From: Fluctibacter halophilus
GTDB taxonomy: Bacteria > Pseudomonadota > Gammaproteobacteria > Enterobacterales > Alteromonadaceae
NCBI RefSeq assembly: GCF_020687825.1
Contig: NZ_JAJEWP010000005.1
Location: 62,001 to 126,000 of the forward strand
Length of the DNA stretch: 64,000 nt
Reading direction: 5' to 3'
Numbering within the stretch: position 1 is the stretch's first letter; every line of letters starts with the position of its first letter. The notes beneath the pieces were generated by a model. That model had not been told where the DNA came from. It did no database searches and saw only the letters and a program-made list of their open reading frames with translations. The translations under genes were made by a program, and so were the position numbers. Shown here piece by piece: positions 37,317 through 45,057 of this stretch.

Positions 37317-38156
37317 ATGCCCTTTATGGATACCTTGCTCGCCATTTTTAATTCCAAGGTAGTGCTGACCATTCTGATACCGCTGTTGCTGTTAAGCATC
37401 AAGTATCTGGCGGTTAAAGGTGTGCGTAAACGGGCCAAGAGCAAGCGCGAAGACCGCCGGGATCTGGTCAACAACATCAAGAATTTCCTCAATTTTCTGA
37501 TGATCATTCTGCTGTTGGGGATCTGGGCGTCGGAAATTCAGCAGTTTGCCCTGTCCATTGCCGCGTTTGCGGTGGCGATCGTGCTGGCCACCCGTGAATT
37601 CATTCAATGTCTGATTGGCTTCTTCTACCTGATCTCGACTCGACCTTTTCGCATCGGAGACTGGATCCAGGTGGGCGAATTTGTCGGCGAAGTCAATGCC
37701 ACCGACTGGATCAAAACCACCTTGCTGGAAGTGGACTTGGAGACCTACCAATATACCGGGAAAACCCTGTTCATCCCGAATAACAAATTGATATCCAGCG
37801 CGATCAAAAACCTGAACTTCCTCAAACGTTACGCCACACACCGTTTCACCATCGTGCGTGATGAAAGTGTGAACCCGTTTGTGTTTCTGGATGAGCTACT
37901 GGCCAAAGCCAACAGCTACTGTGAAGACTTTCACGATGTGGCGGTGCGCTACAACCAGATTATCGAACGGCGCCTGGACGTGAAAATTACCGGCCCGGAT
38001 CCGTCTATCCGGGTTGCTACCTCTGAACTGGGCGATACTGAAGTCGAATTCACCATCTTCTGCCCGACCGACCGGGCGTTGGAAATCGAACATGCCCTGA
38101 CCGCTGATTTTATGCACATGTGGTTTGCCCAAAAGGCGCTGTTACCGGCCAGCTAG
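37317..38156 (+). CDS. Mechanosensitive ion channel, MscS family
   Basis: The 279-residue protein has three N-terminal membrane helices (about 15-32, 58-75 and 77-100), with the pore-lining helix leading into the MscS beta domain (RPFRIGDWIQVGEFVGEV, FIPNNKLISSAIKNLN). Such channels open under membrane tension and release solutes during osmotic downshift. The pore helix here (FAVAIVLATREFIQCLIGFF) is less glycine-rich than in E. coli MscS, so gating may differ. It is in an operon with the DUF2391 gene and converges on the DUF1439 gene with a 4-nt overlap. Confidence 0.87.
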   Translation: MPFMDTLLAIFNSKVVLTILIPLLLLSIKYLAVKGVRKRAKSKREDRRDLVNNIKNFLNFLMIILLLGIWASEIQQFALSIAAFAVAIVLATREFIQCLIGFFYLISTRPFRIGDWIQVGEFVGEVNATDWIKTTLLEVDLETYQYTGKTLFIPNNKLISSAIKNLNFLKRYATHRFTIVRDESVNPFVFLDELLAKANSYCEDFHDVAVRYNQIIERRLDVKITGPDPSIRVATSELGDTEVEFTIFCPTDRALEIEHALTADFMHMWFAQKALLPAS

Positions 38157-38677
38157 AAGGTCAGCAGCAGGCCTTGTGGCACCACCCGAATGGTGGGTTC
38201 AGAGGACGGTAGGATCAATTCTTTGCCATCGGGTTTCAGGGACTTAGTGCTGAGCAGAATGATGTCGGGCAGGCTCTGCCCAATGGTCTGACGAATATCA
38301 CGTAAGGTTTCATGGCTGTCTTTAAGGCTGTCTTCGAGAATGACCACGTCGTGTAAGCGCGGACGCTTGAGCGCCAGTGTGCGCTGGATGGGATTGTAAT
38401 AAAGTGTCCCTTGTAAGGTGCCCGTCAGTAATAGCATCCCCTGATCATCGGTTGAGCGAAGTTGCACCTCGATTTCGACAGTGTCGTCCAAGGGATCGAT
38501 GTTGAGTAGCGGATTGAAGAAATGGGCTTTGGTGTTTTTATACGTCCTGTCGAAGGGAAATTGGGCAAGTACCTGACGTTCGATTTCTGTACTTGGCACA
38601 GTCACGTCGCTGGCGGCCAGCGCTAAGTGGCAGGTGCAGAGGCACAACAACGCGACACAAAAACACAATGACTTCAT
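38153..38677 (-). CDS. Exported DUF1439 protein (YceB-like)
   Basis: A 174-residue protein with a signal peptide (ending about ALAAS) and a mature domain of about 150 residues resembling the E. coli YceB family (DUF1439), a BPI-like fold that may bind lipids. Blocks such as TEIERQVLAQFPFDR and LKRPRLHDVVILEDSL fit that family. Unlike YceB, the cysteines in the signal do not form a clear lipobox, so it may be soluble in the periplasm. Its 3' end overlaps the MscS gene by 4 nt. Confidence 0.72.
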   Translation of the reverse strand: MKSLCFCVALLCLCTCHLALAASDVTVPSTEIERQVLAQFPFDRTYKNTKAHFFNPLLNIDPLDDTVEIEVQLRSTDDQGMLLLTGTLQGTLYYNPIQRTLALKRPRLHDVVILEDSLKDSHETLRDIRQTIGQSLPDIILLSTKSLKPDGKELILPSSEPTIRVVPQGLLLTF

Positions 38678-38757
38678 GATGGCTATCCAGTTTTAGGACT
38701 AAGGTATACAGTAGAACAGAATGATGCAGAAAAAAAACCACGTAGTAGAGGATTGCA

Positions 38758-39642
38758 ATGCAAGAATTGATTGATCTGTTGGCCATGCCATTGTTCACGC
38801 TGGCTGATCACACGTTCACACTGGGGGAGTTACTACTCGCTCCGACGGTGGTCATTGTCGGCTTGTTAACCCTCAAATGGCTGGCCCATCAGCTCAGCAA
38901 ACGCTTGATCAAAAAAGGCATTAGCGCCGATGTCGTGCACCTGGCCAAACGGCTGTTTTATGTTGTTGGTCTGATCGTGCTGTTGATCACCACGCTGGAC
39001 GTGCTGAATGTGCCATTGACCGCGTTCGCCTTCTTGTCCGGCGCGGTGGCCATCGGGTTTGGCTTTGGAGCACAGAACATCATCAACAACTTTATCAGCG
39101 GTTGGATACTGATGTGGGAGCGTCCCATCCGGATTGGTGATTTTCTGGAAGTCGAAGAGGCTCGGGGGAGGGTGGAAGCGATCAATACCCGTTCGACCCG
39201 TATCCGACGCACCGACGGTGTTCATATGCTGATCCCCAACAGCAAGTTATTGGAAAACACGGTGGTCAATTGGACGCTGGTGGACAATCTGACCCGCACA
39301 ACGGTCAGGGTTGGGGTTGCCTATGGCTCTCCCTGTCAGGACGTTGCCCGTCTGATAGAGCAAGCGGCGAATGAACAGGACGAGGTGCTGCCGGATCCGG
39401 CACCACTGGTTATTTTTGATGATTTTGGCGACAACGCGCTGGCCTTTGAGGTGTTTTTCTGGGTCAACGCCAGTGCAGACAGGGATTTGCGTGTCATACG
39501 CAGCAATATTCGCTTTCGTATCGATACATTGTTTCGTGAAGCCGGGATCGTTATTGCCTTTCCTCAGCGGGATGTGCACATTGATGGTCAATTGGTGCTG
39601 CAACGGCCCAGCCGGCAGCCTCTTTCGGAGACGGATGCATGA
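38758..39642 (+). CDS. Mechanosensitive ion channel, MscS family (second copy)
   Basis: The 294-residue channel has membrane helices at about residues 25-42, 63-82 and 88-115. The pore helix SGAVAIGFGFGAQNIINNFISG has the Gly/Ala pattern of MscK and MscS-like channels, followed by RPIRIGDFLEVEEARGRVEAI and IPNSKLLENTVVNW. It differs clearly from the copy at 37.3 kb, which is of another subfamily. The stop overlaps the zntB start (ATGA), so the channel and the ion transporter are translationally coupled. Confidence 0.92.
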   Translation: MQELIDLLAMPLFTLADHTFTLGELLLAPTVVIVGLLTLKWLAHQLSKRLIKKGISADVVHLAKRLFYVVGLIVLLITTLDVLNVPLTAFAFLSGAVAIGFGFGAQNIINNFISGWILMWERPIRIGDFLEVEEARGRVEAINTRSTRIRRTDGVHMLIPNSKLLENTVVNWTLVDNLTRTTVRVGVAYGSPCQDVARLIEQAANEQDEVLPDPAPLVIFDDFGDNALAFEVFFWVNASADRDLRVIRSNIRFRIDTLFREAGIVIAFPQRDVHIDGQLVLQRPSRQPLSETDA

Positions 39643-40619
39643 CGAATCAGCAACACGAAGCCGCCACACCGCTGTTGTGGGCCTGTAACATCGACGCCAC
39701 TGGCAAGCTGGTAAGCCAGGGACCTGACATCATCGATCAGCCGCCGGACGGTGGCTATCAATGGGTACATTTGCAAAGTGACAACGCCGATGCGCTGACA
39801 CTACTTTCGCGTATGCAATTACCGGAATCTGTGTGTGATGGTTTGTGCGCCCTTGAAACCCGACCCAAGGCCATGACGATGGACAATGGTGTGTTGCTGT
39901 TTCTGCGCGGCATTAACCGTAATCCCGACGCAGACCCCCAGGACATGGTGTCATTGCGGGTGTGGATCGATGGTAATCGTATCGTCACGGCGCGGCGGCG
40001 TAATCGGCGTTTGATGTCGGTACAGGACGTGAAGGCGACACTGGATCAAGGCGAAGGTCCGACGTCGCCCATCGATCTGGTGCTGCGTATCATTACCCGC
40101 ATCGCGGATCGTATCAGTGAAACGGTGGATGACCTGGACGAAGCGTTGAGTGATTTTGAGGCTCGCGAGCAACTGGATAACCGCGCCCGTTTGCAGTTGT
40201 CAGAGTTGCGTCGTCAGGCAGCTGCGATCCGACGTTACCTCGCGCCACAGCGAGATGCGCTGGATGCCATGTATCGACTCAGCGAAGGGTGGTCGAAAGA
40301 CGATGTGTTCTGGCTGCGTGAGCAGACGGACCGCATGACACGCTATGTTGAGGACCTGGACCTGGCCAAGGAGCGCGCCATGGTGCTACAGGATGAACTG
40401 CGCAACCGTATTGCAGAACAACAGGGAATGAGGATGTATGTGTTGTCCCTGATCACAGCCATTTTCCTGCCGCTGTCGTTTTTAACCGGCGTGTTTGGCA
40501 TGAATGTCGCTGGATTACCGGGTACCGAGGATCCCCAAGCGTTTACCCATCTGGCCATGTTCATGGCCGGAGCGGCGGCGGTGATGCTAGTGGGGATGCT
40601 GTGGAAGCGCTGGCTATAA
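39639..40619 (+). CDS. zntB: Zinc/divalent cation transporter ZntB (CorA family)
   Basis: ZntB is a pentameric CorA-like transporter moving Zn2+ across the inner membrane. The 326-residue protein has the cytoplasmic funnel domain (about 1-265) with a long stalk helix, then two C-terminal membrane helices. The signature GVFGMNVAGLPG lies between them and holds the family GMN motif. The layout and the N-terminal WVHL block favour ZntB over CorA. It is coupled to the upstream MscS gene by a 4-nt overlap. Confidence 0.88.
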   Translation: MTNQQHEAATPLLWACNIDATGKLVSQGPDIIDQPPDGGYQWVHLQSDNADALTLLSRMQLPESVCDGLCALETRPKAMTMDNGVLLFLRGINRNPDADPQDMVSLRVWIDGNRIVTARRRNRRLMSVQDVKATLDQGEGPTSPIDLVLRIITRIADRISETVDDLDEALSDFEAREQLDNRARLQLSELRRQAAAIRRYLAPQRDALDAMYRLSEGWSKDDVFWLREQTDRMTRYVEDLDLAKERAMVLQDELRNRIAEQQGMRMYVLSLITAIFLPLSFLTGVFGMNVAGLPGTEDPQAFTHLAMFMAGAAAVMLVGMLWKRWL

Positions 40620-40629
40620 AACAACCGGG

Positions 40630-41046
40630 TTAGCGGTAAATCATGTCCTCGCGGGTCGGGGCCATTTGTGCCAGAACCTGGTTTTGCAGACGGTGGGGCA
40701 CCCCGGCTTTATCCATTGCGCGGATGAATAAATCCACACCATGATTGAAGTGGGCTTCGGTAATCTTCATGCCGCCGTGGACCTGTTCCATGGTGTCGCC
40801 GGTGTAGGTACAGCCACCGCCGGTCAGCATGCACAGATGCTCCTGCATTTTGTCGCGGAACCGGTCAATGTTGCTGTCTTCGAAGTAGCACAGCATGATC
40901 GGATCCATGCCGATTTCGAGGATAAAGTTATCGACGATTTCAGCCACTTTGGCTTCGCCACCCAGTTGCTGATAGACGCTGGCTTGGTTTGACGCACAAG
41001 CGCTGATCAGTACTGCCAATAAAACGCCAACAAGTTGTTTCATCAT
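40630..41046 (-). CDS. Lipoprotein-anchored truncated haemoglobin (group I)
   Basis: The 138-residue protein starts with a lipoprotein signal ending in LISAC (Cys17 lipidated, Ala at +2 favouring the outer membrane) and continues as a truncated globin: SVYQQLGGEAKVAEIVDNF at the start, and the F-helix block EQVHGGMKITEAHFNHGVD with the probable proximal His in QVHGG. Most truncated haemoglobins are cytoplasmic, so a membrane-anchored extracytoplasmic form is unusual. It could bind O2 or NO. The ATG at 41046 lies 2 nt after the DUF3034 stop codon, making it the fourth gene of the operon. GTG 41055 is an alternative start. Confidence 0.85.
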   Translation of the reverse strand: MMKQLVGVLLAVLISACASNQASVYQQLGGEAKVAEIVDNFILEIGMDPIMLCYFEDSNIDRFRDKMQEHLCMLTGGGCTYTGDTMEQVHGGMKITEAHFNHGVDLFIRAMDKAGVPHRLQNQVLAQMAPTREDMIYR

Positions 41047-41048
41047 AG

Positions 41049-41894
41049 TCACCACAATTGCCCGTTTATGCTCACGTACAGACCTCGCTGGTCATCGGCG
41101 CCAGCAATACTGCCCAGCTCTGCCCATGCTAGAGTAATATTGAAATCCTTGGAGGGCATGTAGGCAATAAAGACGTCGGCCCAGTCATCCTCACCCAGGC
41201 CCAGATTGTCCGGTTTCTGACGATATTCAACCCCTACTGCAAGATGACGGGAGAACAGGATACCGGCTGACGCTTCAAGCATCAGTTCATAGCTATCGTT
41301 GTCGGCGCCACCGAATCCCAGCAATCCCATCTGATTGGCTTTGGTTGCCCGGGCGGTCAGATTCCAAACCGCGTTGTAACCGCCGATGGCGCCGAGGTGT
41401 ACTTTGGTGGCGGCCAAGTAGAAATCGGTACCGTGGTTGTTATCCGCAGCACCAACCGCGCTGGCGATGGCACCGTCCTGCAAACGCTTGTGTTGCAGAC
41501 CGATACTCAGCTGCGGCCAGCGTGAATACACCACATCACCGTACAGGCGATACTTAGCGGAAAAGATAGTTTTTGAGATATCAGCCCCCAGCGCCTTAAT
41601 TGAAAAGCGCTGCCGGGCAATACCCACTTCGACGCGGTCATGCCATGACGCACTGACCCCGTAAGACAGCAGGCGATAATCGTCCACATTCACTTGTGTG
41701 GTGAAGGCTGACAACGAGGTTTGCTCACGGGAGTCATAGCCCGCCAGTGTGGCCCAGGGGACGATACCGCCACCGCCGCTGCCCTCAAGCTGCAGTAGTC
41801 CGGCCGTACCCAGCAATTTACCGTCACCGGCGTGGCTTAGCCCACTCAACGTGAGGGTGAAAGCCAGTAGTATTCGCAGTCGTGATAATGTCAT
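41049..41894 (-). CDS. Exported DUF3034 protein, probably outer membrane beta-barrel
   Basis: The 281-residue protein has a signal peptide ending in SHAGD and an early Gly-rich stretch (LLQLEGSGGGGIVPWATLAGY), typical of DUF3034. The rest consists of alternating beta strands, ending in YVSINGQLW with an aromatic C terminus, so an outer membrane barrel is likely. Its ATG overlaps the stop of the EAL gene by 4 nt, and the truncated haemoglobin gene follows after 2 nt. Function unknown. Confidence 0.82.
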   Translation of the reverse strand: MTLSRLRILLAFTLTLSGLSHAGDGKLLGTAGLLQLEGSGGGGIVPWATLAGYDSREQTSLSAFTTQVNVDDYRLLSYGVSASWHDRVEVGIARQRFSIKALGADISKTIFSAKYRLYGDVVYSRWPQLSIGLQHKRLQDGAIASAVGAADNNHGTDFYLAATKVHLGAIGGYNAVWNLTARATKANQMGLLGFGGADNDSYELMLEASAGILFSRHLAVGVEYRQKPDNLGLGEDDWADVFIAYMPSKDFNITLAWAELGSIAGADDQRGLYVSINGQLW

Positions 41895-44209
41895 GAAAGC
41901 CAGTCCGTGTGTTGATGTTGTGCGTACCAGTCTATTAGCTGTTGTGCCGGGATGGGTTTGCAGATGAAGTAACCTTGTGCCCATTCACAGCCCCAATCGG
42001 CCAAGAGTTGCAGCGATGGCTGGTTTTCAATACCTTCCGCAACCACTGACATATCAAAGGTATGGGCCAGCTCGATAACCGTTTGTACGATATTTTGGTC
42101 ACCTGGTTCACTGTCGAGGTTCAGAACAAAGCTTTTGTCTACTTTTAAGGTATTTACCGGCAGGTTTTTCAGATAGGCCATCGAGGAATACCCGGTGCCA
42201 AAATCGTCGATTGCCAGGCTGAAGCCGGCATCACGAATTGCTTGCAGGTGAACGATGGCGGCTTTCGGATCTTTAACCAGATCACTTTCGGTAATTTCAA
42301 ACGACAGGGCATCTTTACTCACGCCGTGTCTATCCAGTAACGACAGAACGCCGGGCAGAAGCTGCTGATTGAGGACATCCTGGGCTGACAGATTAATCGC
42401 AACGTTCAGCGAGATGCCTGCCGCGGTGAAGCCCTGTATATCCTTGACCACACGATTGATCACCCAATCGGTTACCTGACCGATAAACCCTGCCTGCTCG
42501 GCAACGCTGATAAAGTCATCCGGTGATACGAAGCCCAATGCGGGGTTATTCCAGCGTAATAACGCTTCTACCCCTGTGATGCGCCCTTGCTTAAGGTTCA
42601 GTTTGGGCTGATAAGCCACCGAGAGTTGATCGTCATCTTCTACAAGCGCGCGCTTTAGTTCACTGATGATCGATAAGCGGCGTAAGTAGCGCTGCTCTAG
42701 CATTGTATCGTAGGGCAGGATCAGCTGGCGGGTGATTTGTGCTTCATCCAGCACGATGTTCAGACGCCGGAACAGGTGTTCCGGGGATGATGCATCCTCG
42801 GGACAAGTCAGGATCCCCATGGCAACTTTGAGGTTGATAACCACGTTGTCTGACTCGATGGGTTGTTCCAGCTTCTGCTTGACCCGTTCAAGGGTCTGTT
42901 GATCAACAGGTTGGGTGGGGATCCACAACAGTTCACCCCCGGTCAGCCGGGCCGCCATGCCACCCAGAGCCGCAACGCGGCTGGCCAGCTCGCGCAGGCA
43001 CTGGTCGCCATTGTGGTAACCAAACACGTCGTTGATACCCCGAAAACCAAAGATATTGATACCAATGGTTTGGAAGCCCTCTGAGCTGGCAAATTTGTCT
43101 TCCAGCAGGGTTTCAATGTGGTAACGATTGTGCAGCAAAGTCAGCGGATCGTGGTTGGCCTGGTAAACGATTCGATCTTCCCGCTCTTTGATACTGCCCT
43201 GCATGACTTCAAAGGCTTCAGACAGTTGATTGAATTCCTGTAATTCAGAATTCACCGACTCTCTGGGCTGGTAGTCGCCTCTGGCAATGGCATCTGCCAC
43301 CCCGGCCAATGAGACGATGGGACGGGCGACCTTGCGCGCCAGCCAAAAAGCAATCAACAAGGACAGTACAATGGCCAGTAAGGCGATCAGGCTGATGTTG
43401 GCTTGCAAGGCACGATATGCTTCAAACTGGCTGGACAACTCGCTGGACAGGATAATTTGTACGGTTAATCCGTAGTCGCTGTTCAAATCAAATTGCTGCG
43501 ACAGGTATTGCTGACTGTCGACGGTCAATAACGCTAACCAGGACAGCGAGGCCTGGGACAGCACGCCGTCTTTCTGATCGTCTGGCAGGGTACTGATCCA
43601 GGCATCGGGTCCTTGTTCCGGGATTGCATGGATGGTGGTTTCCAGGCGCGTGATATTTTTTAATTGGCGGGCCAGTCCTTGATCAACTTCGAACCCTACC
43701 ATCGCGATGGCGATTGGCGTTGGCGCGTCTACCGTCAGGAACATGGTTTGATAAAGGCGCCCATCGATGAGCAGAAAGGCAATCGTACCCCCTTGCTGCA
43801 GTACGTTTTCGCGAATGCCGGGGGCAACGATCCGCTGGCCAGTCGCGACCAGTGCCGGTGACATGACATCAATATCACCTTTCAGGCTGGTCACTGCCAT
43901 CAGGTCGGCTTCAATGCGCTGTCCATGATTCAGCAATACGCTTTCGATGGTGTTGCGGTCCCGGGTTGCCACCGCTTGTTTGAAACCAAAATCAGCGGTC
44001 AGTACGGAGGCCGAGTTATACAACTGCGCTGCGCGGCTATCGAGGGCCTGGCGTAACACGTTCTCGGCAACGGTTAATTCGCGGTCGACCTGGTTACGGG
44101 CTTGTTCGCTGGTAGCTGTCCACACATTGGCCAGGATGGTCAGTGCGGTCAACAGCACCAAGCCTACGACCAGGCGCAGAATGCTTTGATTAAGTGAGCG
44201 CTGACTCAC
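41891..44209 (-). CDS. Membrane c-di-GMP phosphodiesterase (EAL) with inactive GGDEF domain
   Basis: The 772-residue protein has TM1 (about residues 10-30), a periplasmic sensor (35-265, Cache-like), TM2 (270-290), a HAMP domain (290-345), a GGDEF-like domain and an EAL domain. The GGDEF site reads TGGEL at 423-427, and the metal-binding Asp block is changed to INIFGF, so cyclase activity is unlikely. The EAL domain keeps EAL (548-550), NLSAQD, EITES, DDFGTGYSS, VDKSFV and AEGIE, so it should hydrolyse c-di-GMP. GTG 44209 lies 1 nt after the cupredoxin gene stop, with AGGGAAA upstream. Confidence 0.9.
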   Translation of the reverse strand: MSQRSLNQSILRLVVGLVLLTALTILANVWTATSEQARNQVDRELTVAENVLRQALDSRAAQLYNSASVLTADFGFKQAVATRDRNTIESVLLNHGQRIEADLMAVTSLKGDIDVMSPALVATGQRIVAPGIRENVLQQGGTIAFLLIDGRLYQTMFLTVDAPTPIAIAMVGFEVDQGLARQLKNITRLETTIHAIPEQGPDAWISTLPDDQKDGVLSQASLSWLALLTVDSQQYLSQQFDLNSDYGLTVQIILSSELSSQFEAYRALQANISLIALLAIVLSLLIAFWLARKVARPIVSLAGVADAIARGDYQPRESVNSELQEFNQLSEAFEVMQGSIKEREDRIVYQANHDPLTLLHNRYHIETLLEDKFASSEGFQTIGINIFGFRGINDVFGYHNGDQCLRELASRVAALGGMAARLTGGELLWIPTQPVDQQTLERVKQKLEQPIESDNVVINLKVAMGILTCPEDASSPEHLFRRLNIVLDEAQITRQLILPYDTMLEQRYLRRLSIISELKRALVEDDDQLSVAYQPKLNLKQGRITGVEALLRWNNPALGFVSPDDFISVAEQAGFIGQVTDWVINRVVKDIQGFTAAGISLNVAINLSAQDVLNQQLLPGVLSLLDRHGVSKDALSFEITESDLVKDPKAAIVHLQAIRDAGFSLAIDDFGTGYSSMAYLKNLPVNTLKVDKSFVLNLDSEPGDQNIVQTVIELAHTFDMSVVAEGIENQPSLQLLADWGCEWAQGYFICKPIPAQQLIDWYAQHQHTDWLS

Positions 44210-44210
44210 C

Positions 44211-44870
44211 CTAGTTTCCCTTTCCAAAGCGAGAACCGAATGTTTTACTGGTCTTTTCCGGCACTTTTTCCGCGACCAGGTTGACCTGCAGCGGTTGACC
44301 ATCAACTAACGCCATTTTCTCGCGCACCGTTTGACTGCTCGACAGCCGCTCGTGCCACACATACACCTCGTTGAGGGTGTCAGGTACATCGACTCGCCCC
44401 TGCGTATTGGTCAGCAACGCCGTTTCTTGATCCGCCACATAAATAAACCCAATCATTTGATCATGGATGTTGCAGCCCAACACCACAATGCCGGGTTTGT
44501 CGAAGGCGACAGGTGCCGCTTCAGTACCACTGAAGAGTTTGATTTCAAAAGGTTTTGGGGCCGAAAAGCTGTACACGTGATGGCGTACATTGTCGCTGTT
44601 GGGGAAGGCCACTTGTTGACCTTTATTGATCACCAGAACATGAGGTAAGAATTGCTTGTCGACCTGATCCATTACCGCCATCGGTAGCGGCGTTGCCGGG
44701 AGAGTATCAGCATAGCTGACCACGGCATCCTGAACCGGTTGTCCGTGCTGATCGACGATCTGGACCTGTTTGGCGGCGAGGTTCATCGATACCGACGTGA
44801 GGAGACAGACCACCAATGTGCGACAAATTCGCTGTACAGTAAACGGTATAATGACCGACAATATTGTCAT
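44211..44870 (-). CDS. Exported cupredoxin-like protein ('methylamine utilisation' type)
   Basis: The 219-residue protein has a signal peptide (to about residue 36) and a cupredoxin-like domain. A type I copper site is suggested by His in VRHHVYSF and by Cys, His and Met in GCNIHDQM, the usual His-Cys-His-Met set. A C-terminal beta domain follows. Database names call such proteins 'methylamine utilisation', but nothing else here points to methylamine. I chose ATG 44870, preceded by GAAGG spaced 5 nt; TTG 44882 is an alternative. It is the first gene of the four-gene operon, and its redox state could be read by the EAL protein. Confidence 0.8.
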   Translation of the reverse strand: MTILSVIIPFTVQRICRTLVVCLLTSVSMNLAAKQVQIVDQHGQPVQDAVVSYADTLPATPLPMAVMDQVDKQFLPHVLVINKGQQVAFPNSDNVRHHVYSFSAPKPFEIKLFSGTEAAPVAFDKPGIVVLGCNIHDQMIGFIYVADQETALLTNTQGRVDVPDTLNEVYVWHERLSSSQTVREKMALVDGQPLQVNLVAEKVPEKTSKTFGSRFGKGN

Positions 44871-45057
44871 GATGACCTTCAACGTATGAACCTGACAGGT
44901 ACCTGGATTACCTTGGCAGTACGTTGATCTCCAGTGAATTTTTTACCCATGCTACATGAGCATCGTTGGTGATGACAAGTCACCTTCAGTGAAGCATAAA
45001 CGGAATGTGAATCCACATCAGTGGTGGCGTCTGAGTGCGTCGTTTTTTTGGGATACA

